Shown piece by piece: positions 43,480 to 54,025 of a DNA stretch of 64,000 nucleotides (the stretch's first letter is position 1; every line of letters starts with the position of its first letter). The notes beneath the pieces were generated by a model that saw only the letters and a list, made by a program, of their open reading frames with translations, did not search any database and was not told the origin of the DNA. Both the position numbers and the translations under genes were made by a program. Source of the stretch: an uncultured Cellvibrio sp. (GTDB taxonomy: Bacteria > Pseudomonadota > Gammaproteobacteria > Pseudomonadales > Cellvibrionaceae); NCBI GenBank assembly GCA_946480695.1, contig CAMLKG010000001.1, positions 217,982 through 281,981 of the forward strand, in the 5' to 3' direction.

Positions 43480-44907
43480 ATGTTAATCAGCAAACACTTC
43501 GACCCTGTACTCGGTATCGATATCCACCTGCTGGTCATTCCACCCGCAGGGCCCGTGCCTATTCCCCATCCACACATCGCGTTAATTTTTGATGTGATTG
43601 ATTACGTACCGATTTTAGGTGCAACCGTAAAAGTCGGCGGCTTGCCGCGCTCGACCGCCGGCACCGCGGGCCGGCCGGTTCCCCACATTCCCATGGGCGG
43701 CCCGTTTGTAAAGCCGCCCATGAATGAAGATGAAATCTTTATGGGTTCCCTCACCGTCCTCGCTGACGGTGGCCCCTTAAGTTTCACTGCATTGCCCACA
43801 CTCAGTTGCCACGACATCGGCATGATCGCCCCGCCACGCAAAAAGAAACCGAAAAAATCCTTCGGCATGGTTTTGCCCACCAGTGTGGTCATTGCAATTC
43901 CGCTGGGTATGCCTGTTATGGTGGGCGGTGGCCCCACCATCGATATGATGGGCCTGGCCATGATGGGCGGCTTTGCGGCGTTGGGCGGTGCCTTTAAAAA
44001 ATTGCGCAAGGCACAGAAGAAAAGCAAACGCATCAAAAAAATGTCCGATGCGATTCACAAGCGCGCCAGTAAAGCGATGGACAAACTAGGCGTGCCGCCG
44101 AATATGCGCAACAAGGTGCATAAAGGCATTTGTACCGTGACCGGCCACCCGGTGGATGTCGCCACCGGCAAAATGTTTACCGATCACGTTGACTTTTCCC
44201 TGCCGGGCCCGCTGCCACTGGTATGGGAGCGCACCTGGTACAGCACTTCGGTCTACGATGGCCCGCTCGGCCACGGCTGGCATCACAGCTACGATGTGAA
44301 ACTCTGTGAGCTGGACAATGCGGTGGCGGTGCGCCTGGCGGACGGGCGCTCTGTCGCCTTCCCGGCACTGGATATCAACGAAACCTGTTTTGATCGCCAG
44401 GAACGCTTAACCCTGTTTCGCGATGAACAGGGTTATGCGCTGGATACCAGCGACAGGAAGCGTTATCGCTTCACCCCTTTTCAGGGGCAAAGCGACAACC
44501 AGTTACTCACATCGCTCTCGCAAACAACCAGCGGTGCTGCCATTCATTTTTATTACAACGACAAAGGCCAGTTGAACCAGATCATCGACAGCGGTGGCCG
44601 GCTGATCCAGCTCAGCTACACCGACGATAACCGCATCCATAAAATCTTTTTACCGGAGCCCGAATCCAACCTTACCCGCGATCACACCAGCCCCGCACTT
44701 TTCTGCGCGGTTGAGCATCACTATCGCAACGGGATGCTGGTCCAGGTTGACGATGCGTTGCAACAACCGCTGCGGTATCACTACGACCATACATTGCTCA
44801 TCAAGGAAACCTTCCGCAGTGGCCTGAGTTTTTATTTTGAATACGATGGCCTTGACCACAACGCGCGCTGTTTAAGGACCTGGGGGGATGATGGAATTTA
44901 TTATCGC
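43480..44907 (+). repeat. direct repeat copy B: 5' part of rhs effector 2
   Basis: Counterpart of 38369-39796. The homology starts at the start codon and fades within codon 477. Its size and near-identity, against clear divergence in the rest of the core, point to recent gene conversion or unequal recombination rather than an old duplication. Confidence 0.9.
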
Positions 44908-47676
44908 GAGCTTCGCTATGACATTGAAAATAATATTACCTGGGCAAAGAATTCGTTCGGGCACGTAACGACTTATTATCACAATGGGGTTTTACCGCAC
45001 CGTATTGTTGATCCGTTAAATCATGCGAGCCTGACGGAATACAACGAATACTACGAAGTTATTTGCGAGACGAATGAGCTGGGATATAAAACGCGGTATG
45101 AATATGATGAACGCGGGAATAAAACCAAGCTTATTAGTCCGGATGGCTCGAGCATTAGCCTCACATACGACGCAAAAGATAACCTCACCGAAGCCATCGA
45201 TAAACTTGGCAACCCATGGCGCTACCGTTATAACGACCATGGGGAATTAATTGGTAAAACTGATCCGCTCAACCACAAAATCACCTTTGTCCATGAAGGT
45301 GGCTTGCTGCGCACCATCACCGATAGCGCCGGCACAGTCATACAACTCAGCTACGACCAAAACGCAAATCTCGTGGTCATCTCCGACGGCAGGGGCGATG
45401 AACTGGTCCAGCAATACGATGCATTAGGCAACTTACTCAGCGTTCGGGATGGCCGTAATAATCTTAAGCGTTTCTATTATGACAAATTAGAACGTGTTAT
45501 CTGTATTGACGAGCCAGACGGCAATCGCCGTTTATTCCGCTACGATGCAGGCAATAACCTCATTCATGCGAAAGATGAGCAATACGAGGTCGCGATGGAC
45601 TATATCGGCATGGGCCGGCTAGCCTCGCGCACCCAGGCGGGCACCACCATTCGCTTTGAATACGATCGCGAAGAGCAGCTCATCGCTATCAGCAATGAAC
45701 ATGGCCGCGTATACCAATTTGAACGGGATGCCAACGCAGAGTTAATTCGCGAATCCGGTTTTGATGGACTTATCCGTGAATTCATAAAAGACCCGGCGGG
45801 TCGCACTGTCCGTATCAATCGACCTGACTCACGCTATACGGTATTTAATTACGATAGCCTTGATCGTATCACCCAGGCGTATCACAGCGATGGTGCGCAC
45901 ACGATTTTTAAATACCGTGAGGATGATGAACTGATTGAAGCGAGAAATGATGCAATTGCCTTGCGCTGGGAATTGGATCCCCTCGGGCAGATTCTTAAAG
46001 AATTCCAGGGGGACCACTGGGTTGCGTCGGAATATGATGCACAGGGCCTACGCATTCGCATTACCTCATCATTGGGGTTAAACCAACTCATCAGCCGCAA
46101 TATCAGTGGTGATGTGGTCAAGGTTGCCGCCATCGACCATCAATTCGAAGCTTTGTTTGAGCGCGATCAACAAGGTTTTGAAATTCAGCGCAGCCTACCT
46201 GGCGGTATCCGAAGCCGATGGACACGCGACAAATTAGGTCGCCCGACCAAGCATGAAATTTTTAACGGCAAGCATGCCCATGGCAGTAAAACTTATTTGT
46301 GGGGTTTAAATGATCGCTTAATCAAATTGATCGACTCACTCAATCGCGAGACAGTTTTCCAGCACGATGCACTGGGTAATTTAATCTCGGCACGTTACAG
46401 CGATAATACCTTCGAGCTGCGCATGCCGGATGCGGTAGGCAACCTTTTCAAAGCCACCCAGTGTAATGATCGCGAATACGGTCCTGCGGGGCAGCTCCTG
46501 GCAGTGCGTTCAAGCAAAGGCACCACTCATTATCAATACGATGCCGAAGGCAACCTCATTCGCAAGATTGAGCCGAACAATCGAACCTGGTGTTACGAAT
46601 GGAATGATGCGGGCCATATGGCCAGGGTGGTCAGGCCCGACGGAAAAGAAGTACGCTTTAAATACGACCCGTTGGGGCGACGTATTCTAAAAACCTTCGG
46701 CAACAAAACTACCTTCTGGGTGTGGGATGGCAATAATCCGCTGCATGAATGGGTTGAATATAAAACTGGAATTGCAACCGCTGATCAGCCATTTGCACAT
46801 TTGCAAAACAGGGCGGACGACATCGCCATCAACCAGCGTCTCGCATTGCTGCAACAAATTGACCCGCAAGGTCCGCCGAAAATATTTAATGAAGGATCAA
46901 AAGAAACACCCATAACCTGGCTGTTCGAACCTGATGCTTTCGCCCCCATGGCAAAACTTGTGGGTGATGAGCACTTTTCGATTATTACGGATCACCTCGG
47001 CACCCCGAACCTTGTCTTCGACAAACATGGAAACCAGGTCTGGTCCGCCGATATCAGTGTTTGGGGCGAACTTCGCAACCTCAAAGGCGACCGGAACTTT
47101 TGTCCGTTCCGCTTTCCAGGCCAATACGAGGACACAGAAACGGGGCTGTATTACAACCGCTTCCGGTATTTCGATCCTGAAACCGGGCATTACACAAGCC
47201 AGGACCCAATCCGTCTAGAGGGAGGCATGACCTTATACGGTTATGTTGAAGATCCGCTCACCTGGCTGGATTTGTTTGGGCTAAAGAGGGCGCCAGCTTC
47301 CCTGCCAAACGAACCGGGAATTTATATCATCACAAATGGCAACAAGACGTATGTAGGCAGTGCCGGAATTGGTAAGCAAGGCATGTTCGATCGAGTATCA
47401 TCCTCAGAGCATGCAAAAGCACAGGGTTTGCTTAATAAGCCTGGCACAAAGGTCCAATTTGTACGAGTAGACTTGGGAAAGGCTACCAGTCGCAGTGATC
47501 GAAATAATATTTTAAGGTTTTATGAGGCAAGGGAATTCGAAAAATCCAAAAACGCCGGCCAGACAATGTTGAATGGTGATAAAGTCCAATCAACTAAAAA
47601 GAAAGCGCATGCCGAAGCCCTTATTAAGAAACATGGTGCATCAGCAAGAAGTCGAAGAACCACATGCAAAGGATAA
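43480..47676 (+). CDS. PAAR-like/Rhs effector 2 with GIY-YIG nuclease-like tip
   Basis: Polymorphic T6SS effector of 1398 residues with the same layout as effector 1: PAAR-like cap, hydrophobic stretch, Rhs start domain, YD-repeat shell and core end YYNRFRYFDPETGHYTSQDP. The expected DPxGL border reads DLFGL (1264-1268). The 130-residue tip has PGIYIITNGNKTYVGSAGIG (GIY at 1280-1282, YVG at 1291-1293) and a following Arg/Glu helix LRFYEAREFE, which match GIY-YIG endonucleases. It probably cleaves DNA in target cells. ATG at 43480 has AAGGATGG upstream. Residues 1-476 equal those of effector 1 and the rest is clearly diverged. An LRR-like gene follows directly. Confidence 0.92.
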   Translation: MLISKHFDPVLGIDIHLLVIPPAGPVPIPHPHIALIFDVIDYVPILGATVKVGGLPRSTAGTAGRPVPHIPMGGPFVKPPMNEDEIFMGSLTVLADGGPLSFTALPTLSCHDIGMIAPPRKKKPKKSFGMVLPTSVVIAIPLGMPVMVGGGPTIDMMGLAMMGGFAALGGAFKKLRKAQKKSKRIKKMSDAIHKRASKAMDKLGVPPNMRNKVHKGICTVTGHPVDVATGKMFTDHVDFSLPGPLPLVWERTWYSTSVYDGPLGHGWHHSYDVKLCELDNAVAVRLADGRSVAFPALDINETCFDRQERLTLFRDEQGYALDTSDRKRYRFTPFQGQSDNQLLTSLSQTTSGAAIHFYYNDKGQLNQIIDSGGRLIQLSYTDDNRIHKIFLPEPESNLTRDHTSPALFCAVEHHYRNGMLVQVDDALQQPLRYHYDHTLLIKETFRSGLSFYFEYDGLDHNARCLRTWGDDGIYYRELRYDIENNITWAKNSFGHVTTYYHNGVLPHRIVDPLNHASLTEYNEYYEVICETNELGYKTRYEYDERGNKTKLISPDGSSISLTYDAKDNLTEAIDKLGNPWRYRYNDHGELIGKTDPLNHKITFVHEGGLLRTITDSAGTVIQLSYDQNANLVVISDGRGDELVQQYDALGNLLSVRDGRNNLKRFYYDKLERVICIDEPDGNRRLFRYDAGNNLIHAKDEQYEVAMDYIGMGRLASRTQAGTTIRFEYDREEQLIAISNEHGRVYQFERDANAELIRESGFDGLIREFIKDPAGRTVRINRPDSRYTVFNYDSLDRITQAYHSDGAHTIFKYREDDELIEARNDAIALRWELDPLGQILKEFQGDHWVASEYDAQGLRIRITSSLGLNQLISRNISGDVVKVAAIDHQFEALFERDQQGFEIQRSLPGGIRSRWTRDKLGRPTKHEIFNGKHAHGSKTYLWGLNDRLIKLIDSLNRETVFQHDALGNLISARYSDNTFELRMPDAVGNLFKATQCNDREYGPAGQLLAVRSSKGTTHYQYDAEGNLIRKIEPNNRTWCYEWNDAGHMARVVRPDGKEVRFKYDPLGRRILKTFGNKTTFWVWDGNNPLHEWVEYKTGIATADQPFAHLQNRADDIAINQRLALLQQIDPQGPPKIFNEGSKETPITWLFEPDAFAPMAKLVGDEHFSIITDHLGTPNLVFDKHGNQVWSADISVWGELRNLKGDRNFCPFRFPGQYEDTETGLYYNRFRYFDPETGHYTSQDPIRLEGGMTLYGYVEDPLTWLDLFGLKRAPASLPNEPGIYIITNGNKTYVGSAGIGKQGMFDRVSSSEHAKAQGLLNKPGTKVQFVRVDLGKATSRSDRNNILRFYEAREFEKSKNAGQTMLNGDKVQSTKKKAHAEALIKKHGASARSRRTTCKG

Positions 47677-47680
47677 ACAT

Positions 47681-48289
47681 ATGTCCAAAAATATTAGCCT
47701 TTTGAAAGGTAAGGTTGTTATTGAAGGTAAGCTTTCAGAACTAGAGCAAGAGTTTCTGATTGAAAAATATCAATCGAAAAAAGTATTTGAATTGTGGAGG
47801 ACACAACTTAAGTCACTTACATTTTTAAAGGATTTACGAAAGATGGAAAGCCTTAGCCTGATTAATACCAAAGTCGAAGATCCACAGGCATTGTCTGAAA
47901 TAGGCTCGCTTAAAAACCTGTTTCTTAATGAATTCAAACCCGGCTCAGGCTGGAATTTTTTAGCAAATCTGTCCCAGATTGAAGAGTTACAAATCCTTAA
48001 TACCCGAGGAGAGCTGGCCCTTCCTGATCTTCAAAAGCTTGATCATTTAAAAACATTCCGCATCTGGGGATGTAAAGGGTTTGCTGATATATCGATACTT
48101 AAAAATACACCTAACCTGGAGGAAATAGAACTTGTCGATACAGGCTTGACACCGGAAAAATTATTACCTCTTTTAGAAAAGCCGTCGGTTAAATACTTGA
48201 GTTCATCGTTTAATACAAAAAAAGATAACGAATTATTTCAGGAGTATTTGGATAGGTATGGCAAAAAAGCCTTTAGAGAAACGACCTGA
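47681..48289 (+). CDS. leucine-rich-repeat-like protein, candidate immunity to GIY-YIG Rhs tip
   Basis: Protein of 202 residues beginning 5 bases after the effector 2 stop. Its Shine-Dalgarno AAAGGAT lies in the last codons of the effector, so expression is probably coupled. The body consists of about five imperfect repeats of 20-23 residues with a leucine pattern (LRKMESLSLINTKVED, LKNLFLNEF, IEELQILNTRGELA, LKTFRIWGCKG, LEEIELVDTGLTPE), as in bacterial LRR proteins. No signal peptide. The frame is open from 47573 but overlaps the effector. Immunity function is inferred from position; LRR-type immunity would be less usual than the common SUKH-type and similar folds. Confidence 0.78.
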   Translation: MSKNISLLKGKVVIEGKLSELEQEFLIEKYQSKKVFELWRTQLKSLTFLKDLRKMESLSLINTKVEDPQALSEIGSLKNLFLNEFKPGSGWNFLANLSQIEELQILNTRGELALPDLQKLDHLKTFRIWGCKGFADISILKNTPNLEEIELVDTGLTPEKLLPLLEKPSVKYLSSSFNTKKDNELFQEYLDRYGKKAFRETT

Positions 48290-48370
48290 TTTAAATCAGC
48301 GTTTTTATAATGCCCATTTCAAAGGGCCTCACAGCGTAACGATTTATTATTTTTGTCGGGGCAATACTAA

Positions 48371-48411
48371 ATAAAAAAATCCCTTCAGATTTTTCCAAAG
48401 GGATTCTTTTA
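48371..48411 (-). terminator. intrinsic terminator after ssb
   Basis: Eight-base stem AATCCCTT/AAGGGATT with a 12-base loop. On the minus strand it runs into seven T, about 50 bases past the ssb stop. The plus side has only CTTTT, so termination of the rhs unit here is possible but weaker. Confidence 0.75.
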
Positions 48412-48459
48412 AAAAAATGCTATTTATTTAGTAGATTGTGACCATTCAATGATGAGTTA

Positions 48460-49047
48460 TCAGAAGGGAATATCATCATCAAACGAATCAAACCCACTGG
48501 ACGGTGGAGCATTATGCTGCGGAGCCTGTTGCGGGGCTTGGTTGAAATTGCGGTTTGCGGGTGGTTGCTGGGCGTATCCGGTTTGGGCCGGCTGGTTGTA
48601 GCCCTGATTGTATCCACCGCCTTGAGGGCCGTTGTTGAATTGCGGAGTTTGATCATACGTCCCCATCGCAGCCGCCGCTCCCATGCCTTGGCCAGCACCG
48701 GCGTTATCACCACGACCATCGAGCATTTGCATTTCACTGGCGACGATTTCCGTGGTATAGCGATCAGAGCCATCTTGCGCCTGCCATTTGCGGGTGCGCA
48801 ATGAACCTTCAATATAAACCTTACTGCCTTTTCGCAGGTATTCGCCGGCGATCTCGCCCAGGCGATTGAAAAACACCACGCGGTGCCATTCGGTACGTTC
48901 CTGTGGCTGGCCGGTATTTTTGTCCTTCCATGTCTCCGAGGTCGCTACGCTGACGTTGGTCACAGCGCCGCCGGAGGGCATATATTTCACTTCCGGGTCC
49001 TGCCCGATATTGCCGATCAAAATTACTTTGTTAATACCGCGAGCCAT
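48460..49047 (-). CDS. ssb: single-stranded DNA-binding protein
   Basis: Tetrameric protein that coats single-stranded DNA in replication, repair and recombination. 195 residues: OB-fold (1-110) starting [19 protein letters not shown] and containing [20 protein letters not shown] and [12 protein letters not shown]; a Gly/Gln/Asn/Pro-rich linker (about 115-180); and the acidic tip DDDIPF that binds partner proteins. It lies next to the MFS gene and near uvrA, a neighbourhood also found in Pseudomonas. Confidence 0.97.
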   Translation of the reverse strand: MARGINKVILIGNIGQDPEVKYMPSGGAVTNVSVATSETWKDKNTGQPQERTEWHRVVFFNRLGEIAGEYLRKGSKVYIEGSLRTRKWQAQDGSDRYTTEIVASEMQMLDGRGDNAGAGQGMGAAAAMGTYDQTPQFNNGPQGGGYNQGYNQPAQTGYAQQPPANRNFNQAPQQAPQHNAPPSSGFDSFDDDIPF

Positions 49048-49142
49048 AAAAATTCCTCTTGAATTACCGTGTATCCGCCTTCTGTCGTTTTTACGTCGGC
49101 GGCTTTCAGATTTATCGATGTTCCCCTGCGGGGCCTAGCACT

Positions 49143-50516
49143 TTACACCTGCTCCACAATAGCCGCCAGCGTTTTGCGATCAACGCGTCGCTGATCTACT
49201 TTGAGGTAGGCAGTGTCTTCCGAGGTCACAATCACGACCTCCGCCACACCATCAACGGCACGCAACTTTGCAGCAGTTTGCTGGTGATTGCGTCCCCGTA
49301 ACGGAATAAGGACGCTGGCAAGGAAGTGCGGTGGTTTCATCGACCAAGCCACCGCCAGCCATATAAGAACCAGCGCAGCATTCAGCAGGAACACCGTATT
49401 GATACCCTGGTGTTGCAGCAGCCATCCACCCAGGGCACCACCACCAAACACCCCCGCGACCTGGCAGGTCGAATAGATCCCTGTCGCTGTACCCTTAGCC
49501 CCGGCTGGCGCAATTTTACTGACCATGGAGGGCTGGGTAGCCTCCAGTACGTTAAAGGCAATAAAGAAAACAAATAGCACCAACAGCGCCATGACCAGAT
49601 GGGCGGATACCAGCATCAGCGCCAGCTCGGATGCAAGCAGCAGGCCGATGGCGATTAAAAATACCCCTTTAATTTTGCGTCGCTTTTCCGCAATGATCAC
49701 AAACGGCAGCATGAGCACAAAAGCAAAGGCGAGCAACGGAAAATAGACCAGGCCATGATATTCACGGGCAATATGTAACTGATCCCGGAGCACCAGCGGC
49801 AAGACGACAAAACTCGACATCAGTACAAAGTGCAGCACGAAAATCCCGACATTCAACCGCAGCAATTGGGGATGCTTGAGCGTATCCCATAGCAGGCTGG
49901 GGACAGCAACCGCCTCGCGTTTGGGAACAGCCGTTTTCGCTACTTCCGGAACCAGTTTTAGCAAAATATAAATACCCGCCAATCCCAGCACCGCAGTCAG
50001 CCAAAAAATTACGCCCACCCCGCCCCAGCTCGCCAACAATGGCCCCGCGGTCATGGCAACTGAAAACGAAACGCCAATCGAGGCGCCTATGGTTGCCATG
50101 GCCTTGGTACGGTTTTCATCCGATGTGAGATCGGTCAGGAGCGCCATTACCACGGCAGAAATAGCTCCACCCCCTTGAAGGAAGCGGCCGATAATTAACC
50201 CATATACCGAGTCCGCCAGCGCCGCGACAACGCTGCCCAAGGTAAAAATGATTAGGCCAACAAGAATTAACGGCTTACGCCCGATGCGATCAGATAGGAT
50301 CCCAAAGGGAATCTGCAACAGCGCCTGGCTAAAACCGTAAGCCCCCAGGGCAACACCCAGTAAAAAGGGGCTGTGGTGGGAATATTCAGTTCCGTAAACC
50401 GCCAGGACCGGCAATAACATAAACAGGCCGAGCATACGGAAGGTGTAAAGCGCTGCTAACGAATAGACCACTTTGCGTTCAAAAGGTACAGCAGCAGAAA
50501 CGGGTTCAAGTTGCAT
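49143..50516 (-). CDS. MFS transporter with C-terminal ferredoxin-like domain (YajR-like)
   Basis: Inner-membrane major facilitator of 457 residues, 12 hydrophobic segments, with the motif-A loop GILSDRIGRKPLILVG and RFLQGGGAISAV. After helix 12 it has a soluble domain of about 60 residues (LIPLRGRNHQQTAAKLRAVDGVAEVVIVTSEDTA region) resembling the YAM domain of E. coli YajR, a drug/proton antiporter-like protein. Substrate unknown. It is on the same strand as ssb, 95 bases apart, and divergent from uvrA. Confidence 0.88.
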   Translation of the reverse strand: MQLEPVSAAVPFERKVVYSLAALYTFRMLGLFMLLPVLAVYGTEYSHHSPFLLGVALGAYGFSQALLQIPFGILSDRIGRKPLILVGLIIFTLGSVVAALADSVYGLIIGRFLQGGGAISAVVMALLTDLTSDENRTKAMATIGASIGVSFSVAMTAGPLLASWGGVGVIFWLTAVLGLAGIYILLKLVPEVAKTAVPKREAVAVPSLLWDTLKHPQLLRLNVGIFVLHFVLMSSFVVLPLVLRDQLHIAREYHGLVYFPLLAFAFVLMLPFVIIAEKRRKIKGVFLIAIGLLLASELALMLVSAHLVMALLVLFVFFIAFNVLEATQPSMVSKIAPAGAKGTATGIYSTCQVAGVFGGGALGGWLLQHQGINTVFLLNAALVLIWLAVAWSMKPPHFLASVLIPLRGRNHQQTAAKLRAVDGVAEVVIVTSEDTAYLKVDQRRVDRKTLAAIVEQV

Positions 50517-50693
50517 GGCGGAGGACAGGCGCTTGTTATTAAAAGGGGCAACAGTGTACCAACTTTAAATTCGCCACAACATCACGGCCGGTTACGCATC
50601 TTGACCCGCATACAAGATCAGGCATTCTCATGACTGTTTCATTAAGACTTACACAAGAAGCCGCCTACTGACATCTGCTGGCAAGCATTCACG

Positions 50694-50699
50694 TATAAT
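50694..50699 (+). promoter_or_regulatory. -10 hexamer TATAAT upstream of uvrA
   Basis: Perfect sigma-70 -10 element 35 bases before the uvrA ATG. No good -35 lies at 16-18 bases, and no CTG-N10-CAG LexA box was found between the MFS and uvrA genes, so SOS control is not supported by reading. Confidence 0.5.
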
Positions 50700-50734
50700 C
50701 GGCCCTTTTTGACCAATCAGCCTTGGTGGAATAG

Positions 50735-53608
50735 ATGGACAAAATTATTGTCAGGGGTGCACGCACCCACAATCTCAAGAATATCGACCTGGAAATTCCG
50801 CGCGACAAACTGGTCGTCATTACCGGCCCTTCAGGTTCAGGCAAATCTTCATTGGCCTTCGATACCCTTTACGCCGAAGGCCAGCGCCGTTACGTGGAAT
50901 CCCTATCGACCTATGCGCGCCAATTCCTTTCCATGATGGAAAAACCGGACGTCGATCATGTGGAAGGCCTCAGCCCGGCCATCTCAATTGAGCAGAAATC
51001 TACCTCCCACAACCCCCGCTCCACCGTGGGAACCATCACTGAAATCTACGACTATCTGCGTTTGCTCTATGCGCGGGTGGGCGAACCGCGCTGCCCGGAG
51101 CACGGCGCACCGCTGACGGCACAGACTATCAGTGAAATGGTAGATAACGTCCTGGCCTTACCTGAAGGCACCAAACTTATGTTGCTCGCACCGGTTATCC
51201 GTGATCGGAAGGGTGAACACTTACATGTATTTGAACAGTTGAAGCGCGATGGTTTCATCCGGGCGCGTATCGATGGCATCCTCTGCGACCTGGACGATAC
51301 CCCAAAGCTCGATAAGAAAAAGAAACATACGGTGGAAGTGGTCATCGACCGCTTTAAGGTGCGCGAGGATTTGAAACTTCGCCTCGCCGAATCCTTTGAA
51401 ACCGCGCTTAACCTTTCAGAAGGCATTGTTTGTGTCAGTTATATGGACGGCGAAGCCCCTGATCGCCTGTTCTCTTCCAAACACGCCTGCCCGGTTTGCG
51501 ATTACAGCTTGAGCGAACTGGAGCCGCGCCTGTTTTCCTTCAATAACCCGGCGGGAGCCTGCCCGACCTGTGACGGGCTGGGTGTGCACCAATTTTTCGA
51601 TGAAGACAAAATCATCCAGGATCCCTCCCTAAGCCTTTCCGAAGGGGCGATTCGCGGTTGGGACAAGCGCAACGTTTATTACTTTCACATGCTGACCTCG
51701 CTCGCCAAGCATTACGGATTCAATGTCGATACCCCTTGGTCAAAGCTTAAAGCCAAACAACGCGATGCAGTCCTGTATGGCTCCGGTGAGGAGGTCATCG
51801 CATTTAACTACATCAACGAACGCGGCGATGTTTACAAACGCAGCCACACCTTTGAAGGTGTTTTGCCCAATATGGAGCGGCGCTATCGCGATACCGAATC
51901 CAGTTCCGTGCGCGAGGACCTGATCAAATTCCTCTCCACCCAACCCTGCCCGGAATGTGAAGGAACGCGCTTAAAGGTTGAAGCGCGAAACGTATTTATC
52001 GACGAGCGTCCGTTGCCCAAAATCACCGAAATGCCCATCGCTGATGCTTATGATTACTACATGAAGCTCGGTTTCAGCGGTCGCAAGGCGGGCATTGCCG
52101 ATAAAATCCTTAAAGAGTTGCGTGATCGCTTCCGCTTTCTCGTGGATGTAGGCTTGAATTACCTGACGCTCAACCGTAGCGCGGAAACCCTGTCGGGCGG
52201 CGAAGCCCAGCGTATCCGTCTGGCCAGTCAAATCGGTGCGGGCCTGGTCGGAGTCATGTATATCCTTGACGAACCCTCAATTGGACTACACCAACGCGAC
52301 AACGAGCGCCTGCTCAAAACCCTGACTCATTTGCGCGACATCGGCAACACCGTCATCGTGGTTGAACATGATGAGGACGCCATTCGCCTGGCAGATCATG
52401 TTATCGACATAGGTCCCGGTGCCGGTGTCCATGGCGGCGAGGTTATTGCCCAAGGAAATGTTAAAGCCATAATGGCCAATAAGGATTCGATTACCGGGCA
52501 ATATCTCAGCGGCATCCGGGAAATTGCAGTACCCGCTACGCGACATCCGGTCAATCCAAAACAGGTTTTGCGACTCGTTGGCGCCAAAGGGAACAATCTG
52601 CAAAACGTTACCCTGGAAATCCCCGTTGGCTTGATGACTTGTGTAACCGGGGTGTCCGGCTCGGGTAAGTCCACGCTTATCAATGCAACTTTGCACCCGC
52701 TAGCGGCAACGGAACTCAATGGAGCAACCACACTCGACCCGGCTGAATATGAAGAAATCCAGGGGTTGGACTTATTTGACAAGTGCGTAGACATTGACCA
52801 AAGCCCCATCGGACGCACCCCTCGTTCAAACCCGGCAACCTACACCGGGATATTTACCCCGATCCGGGAATTATTTGCAGCCACCCAAGAGTCGCGCTCA
52901 CGCGGTTACCAGCCCGGCCGTTTCAGCTTCAACGTTAAAGGCGGCCGGTGTGAGGCCTGCCAGGGCGATGGCGTCACCAAAGTGGAAATGCACTTTCTGC
53001 CCGACGTCTACGTGCCCTGTGATGTCTGCAAAGGTAAACGCTACAATCGCGAAACCCTGGATGTGAAATACAAAAATAAAAATATCCACGAAGTCCTCGA
53101 AATGACGGTCGAGGATGCCCGCGAATTTTTCGATCCCGTTCCATCCATTGCCAACAAGCTACAAACCCTGATGGATGTGGGCCTGTCTTATATTCGCCTC
53201 GGGCAATCAGCAACCACCTTGTCCGGTGGTGAAGCGCAACGGGTAAAACTTGCGAAGGAATTATCCAAGCGCGATACCGGTAAAACCCTATATATTCTGG
53301 ATGAACCTACTACGGGCTTGCATTTTTATGACATCCAGCAATTACTCAATGTTTTGCATCGCCTGCGCGATCATGGCAACACAGTTGTGGTGATTGAACA
53401 TAACCTGGATGTGATTAAAACTGCTGACTGGATTGTAGATTTGGGACCGGAAGGTGGTAGTGGCGGAGGAAAAATTATTGCAACAGGAACCCCGGAAGAA
53501 ATTGCCCGGCTTGAACACTCCCACACAGGAAGATTCCTCAAGCCAATGTTGAAACTTACAGAAGCGAAAAAGAAACCTGCAACAAAAACCAAAAAGGGAA
53601 GTGTTTAA
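50735..53608 (+). CDS. uvrA: excinuclease ABC subunit A
   Basis: Damage-recognition ATPase of nucleotide excision repair that loads UvrB. 957 residues, normal length. Two ABC cassettes: Walker [20 protein letters not shown] near the N-terminus with signature [16 protein letters not shown], and [18 protein letters not shown] with [17 protein letters not shown]. Zinc fingers are formed by CPVCDYSL and CPTCDGLG, and by CEACQGDG and [11 protein letters not shown] lysine-rich tail ends the protein. ATG at 50735 is preceded by GGTGG. Divergent from the MFS gene. Confidence 0.97.
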   Translation: MDKIIVRGARTHNLKNIDLEIPRDKLVVITGPSGSGKSSLAFDTLYAEGQRRYVESLSTYARQFLSMMEKPDVDHVEGLSPAISIEQKSTSHNPRSTVGTITEIYDYLRLLYARVGEPRCPEHGAPLTAQTISEMVDNVLALPEGTKLMLLAPVIRDRKGEHLHVFEQLKRDGFIRARIDGILCDLDDTPKLDKKKKHTVEVVIDRFKVREDLKLRLAESFETALNLSEGIVCVSYMDGEAPDRLFSSKHACPVCDYSLSELEPRLFSFNNPAGACPTCDGLGVHQFFDEDKIIQDPSLSLSEGAIRGWDKRNVYYFHMLTSLAKHYGFNVDTPWSKLKAKQRDAVLYGSGEEVIAFNYINERGDVYKRSHTFEGVLPNMERRYRDTESSSVREDLIKFLSTQPCPECEGTRLKVEARNVFIDERPLPKITEMPIADAYDYYMKLGFSGRKAGIADKILKELRDRFRFLVDVGLNYLTLNRSAETLSGGEAQRIRLASQIGAGLVGVMYILDEPSIGLHQRDNERLLKTLTHLRDIGNTVIVVEHDEDAIRLADHVIDIGPGAGVHGGEVIAQGNVKAIMANKDSITGQYLSGIREIAVPATRHPVNPKQVLRLVGAKGNNLQNVTLEIPVGLMTCVTGVSGSGKSTLINATLHPLAATELNGATTLDPAEYEEIQGLDLFDKCVDIDQSPIGRTPRSNPATYTGIFTPIRELFAATQESRSRGYQPGRFSFNVKGGRCEACQGDGVTKVEMHFLPDVYVPCDVCKGKRYNRETLDVKYKNKNIHEVLEMTVEDAREFFDPVPSIANKLQTLMDVGLSYIRLGQSATTLSGGEAQRVKLAKELSKRDTGKTLYILDEPTTGLHFYDIQQLLNVLHRLRDHGNTVVVIEHNLDVIKTADWIVDLGPEGGSGGGKIIATGTPEEIARLEHSHTGRFLKPMLKLTEAKKKPATKTKKGSV

Positions 53609-54025
53609 TTTATTACAAAAAAGAAAAAGGGGCATTGCATCCGCAAGCCCCATTGCATCCTGCGCGGGTCAACGATCATCTTGACCGCATCGGCATCCAG
53701 CCTGTTCCTGATAATCCTTGTATAGTTACATCCAGTAACCAGCATCCCTTTCTCAACACATCCTGTGTTGATCAACGTCCTGTGATTACCATTTTATGCT
53801 TCTGCAACTCGATTAATAGCAGACAATATCGGCATTGCGTGTGAGACATTGCCGACAATAATTCACAAAAAAATAAACCTGGATCAAATTAGGAATGACT
53901 GAGGAAGTGGCAATAGCCACTGCTATCTGAAAAGGAATACGCCTGAAACAAACCTATAAACGCAATAAAGCAAAAAGGGCCAGGTATTTCTACCTGGCCC
54001 TTTTTGTTAAATTCCTGTTACAGAA
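53609..54025. other. 417-base convergent intergenic region between uvrA and rplQ
   Basis: No credible gene. It begins with a bulged hairpin (53629-53651, GGGGC..GCCCC) that follows uvrA and lacks a T-tract on the plus strand, although A-runs before it would give T-runs on the minus strand. It ends with the rplQ terminator (53973-54006). The middle has only a small palindrome, GTTGATCAAC, near 53767. Confidence 0.55.
53973..54006 (-). terminator. intrinsic terminator of the alpha ribosomal operon
   Basis: Perfect 15-base stem (AAAAAGGGCCAGGTA with TACCTGGCCCTTTTT) and a TTTC loop, 20 bases past the rplQ stop. T-runs on both strands make it bidirectional, so it can also stop reading from uvrA. 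Confidence 0.92.

Noticed and set aside
38369..44907. Transposon or IS-mediated duplication of the rhs 5' end
   Set aside because: No inverted repeats, target-site duplications or transposase gene border the two copies; homology starts at the start codon and fades inside the coding region, which fits gene conversion better.
50517..50734. LexA (SOS) box upstream of uvrA
   Set aside because: No CTG-N10-CAG match with an AT-rich centre was found; only a TATAAT -10 is clear.
53629..53651. Rho-independent terminator of uvrA
   Set aside because: The hairpin is bulged and no T-run follows on the plus strand; the bidirectional terminator at 53973-54006 is a better candidate.
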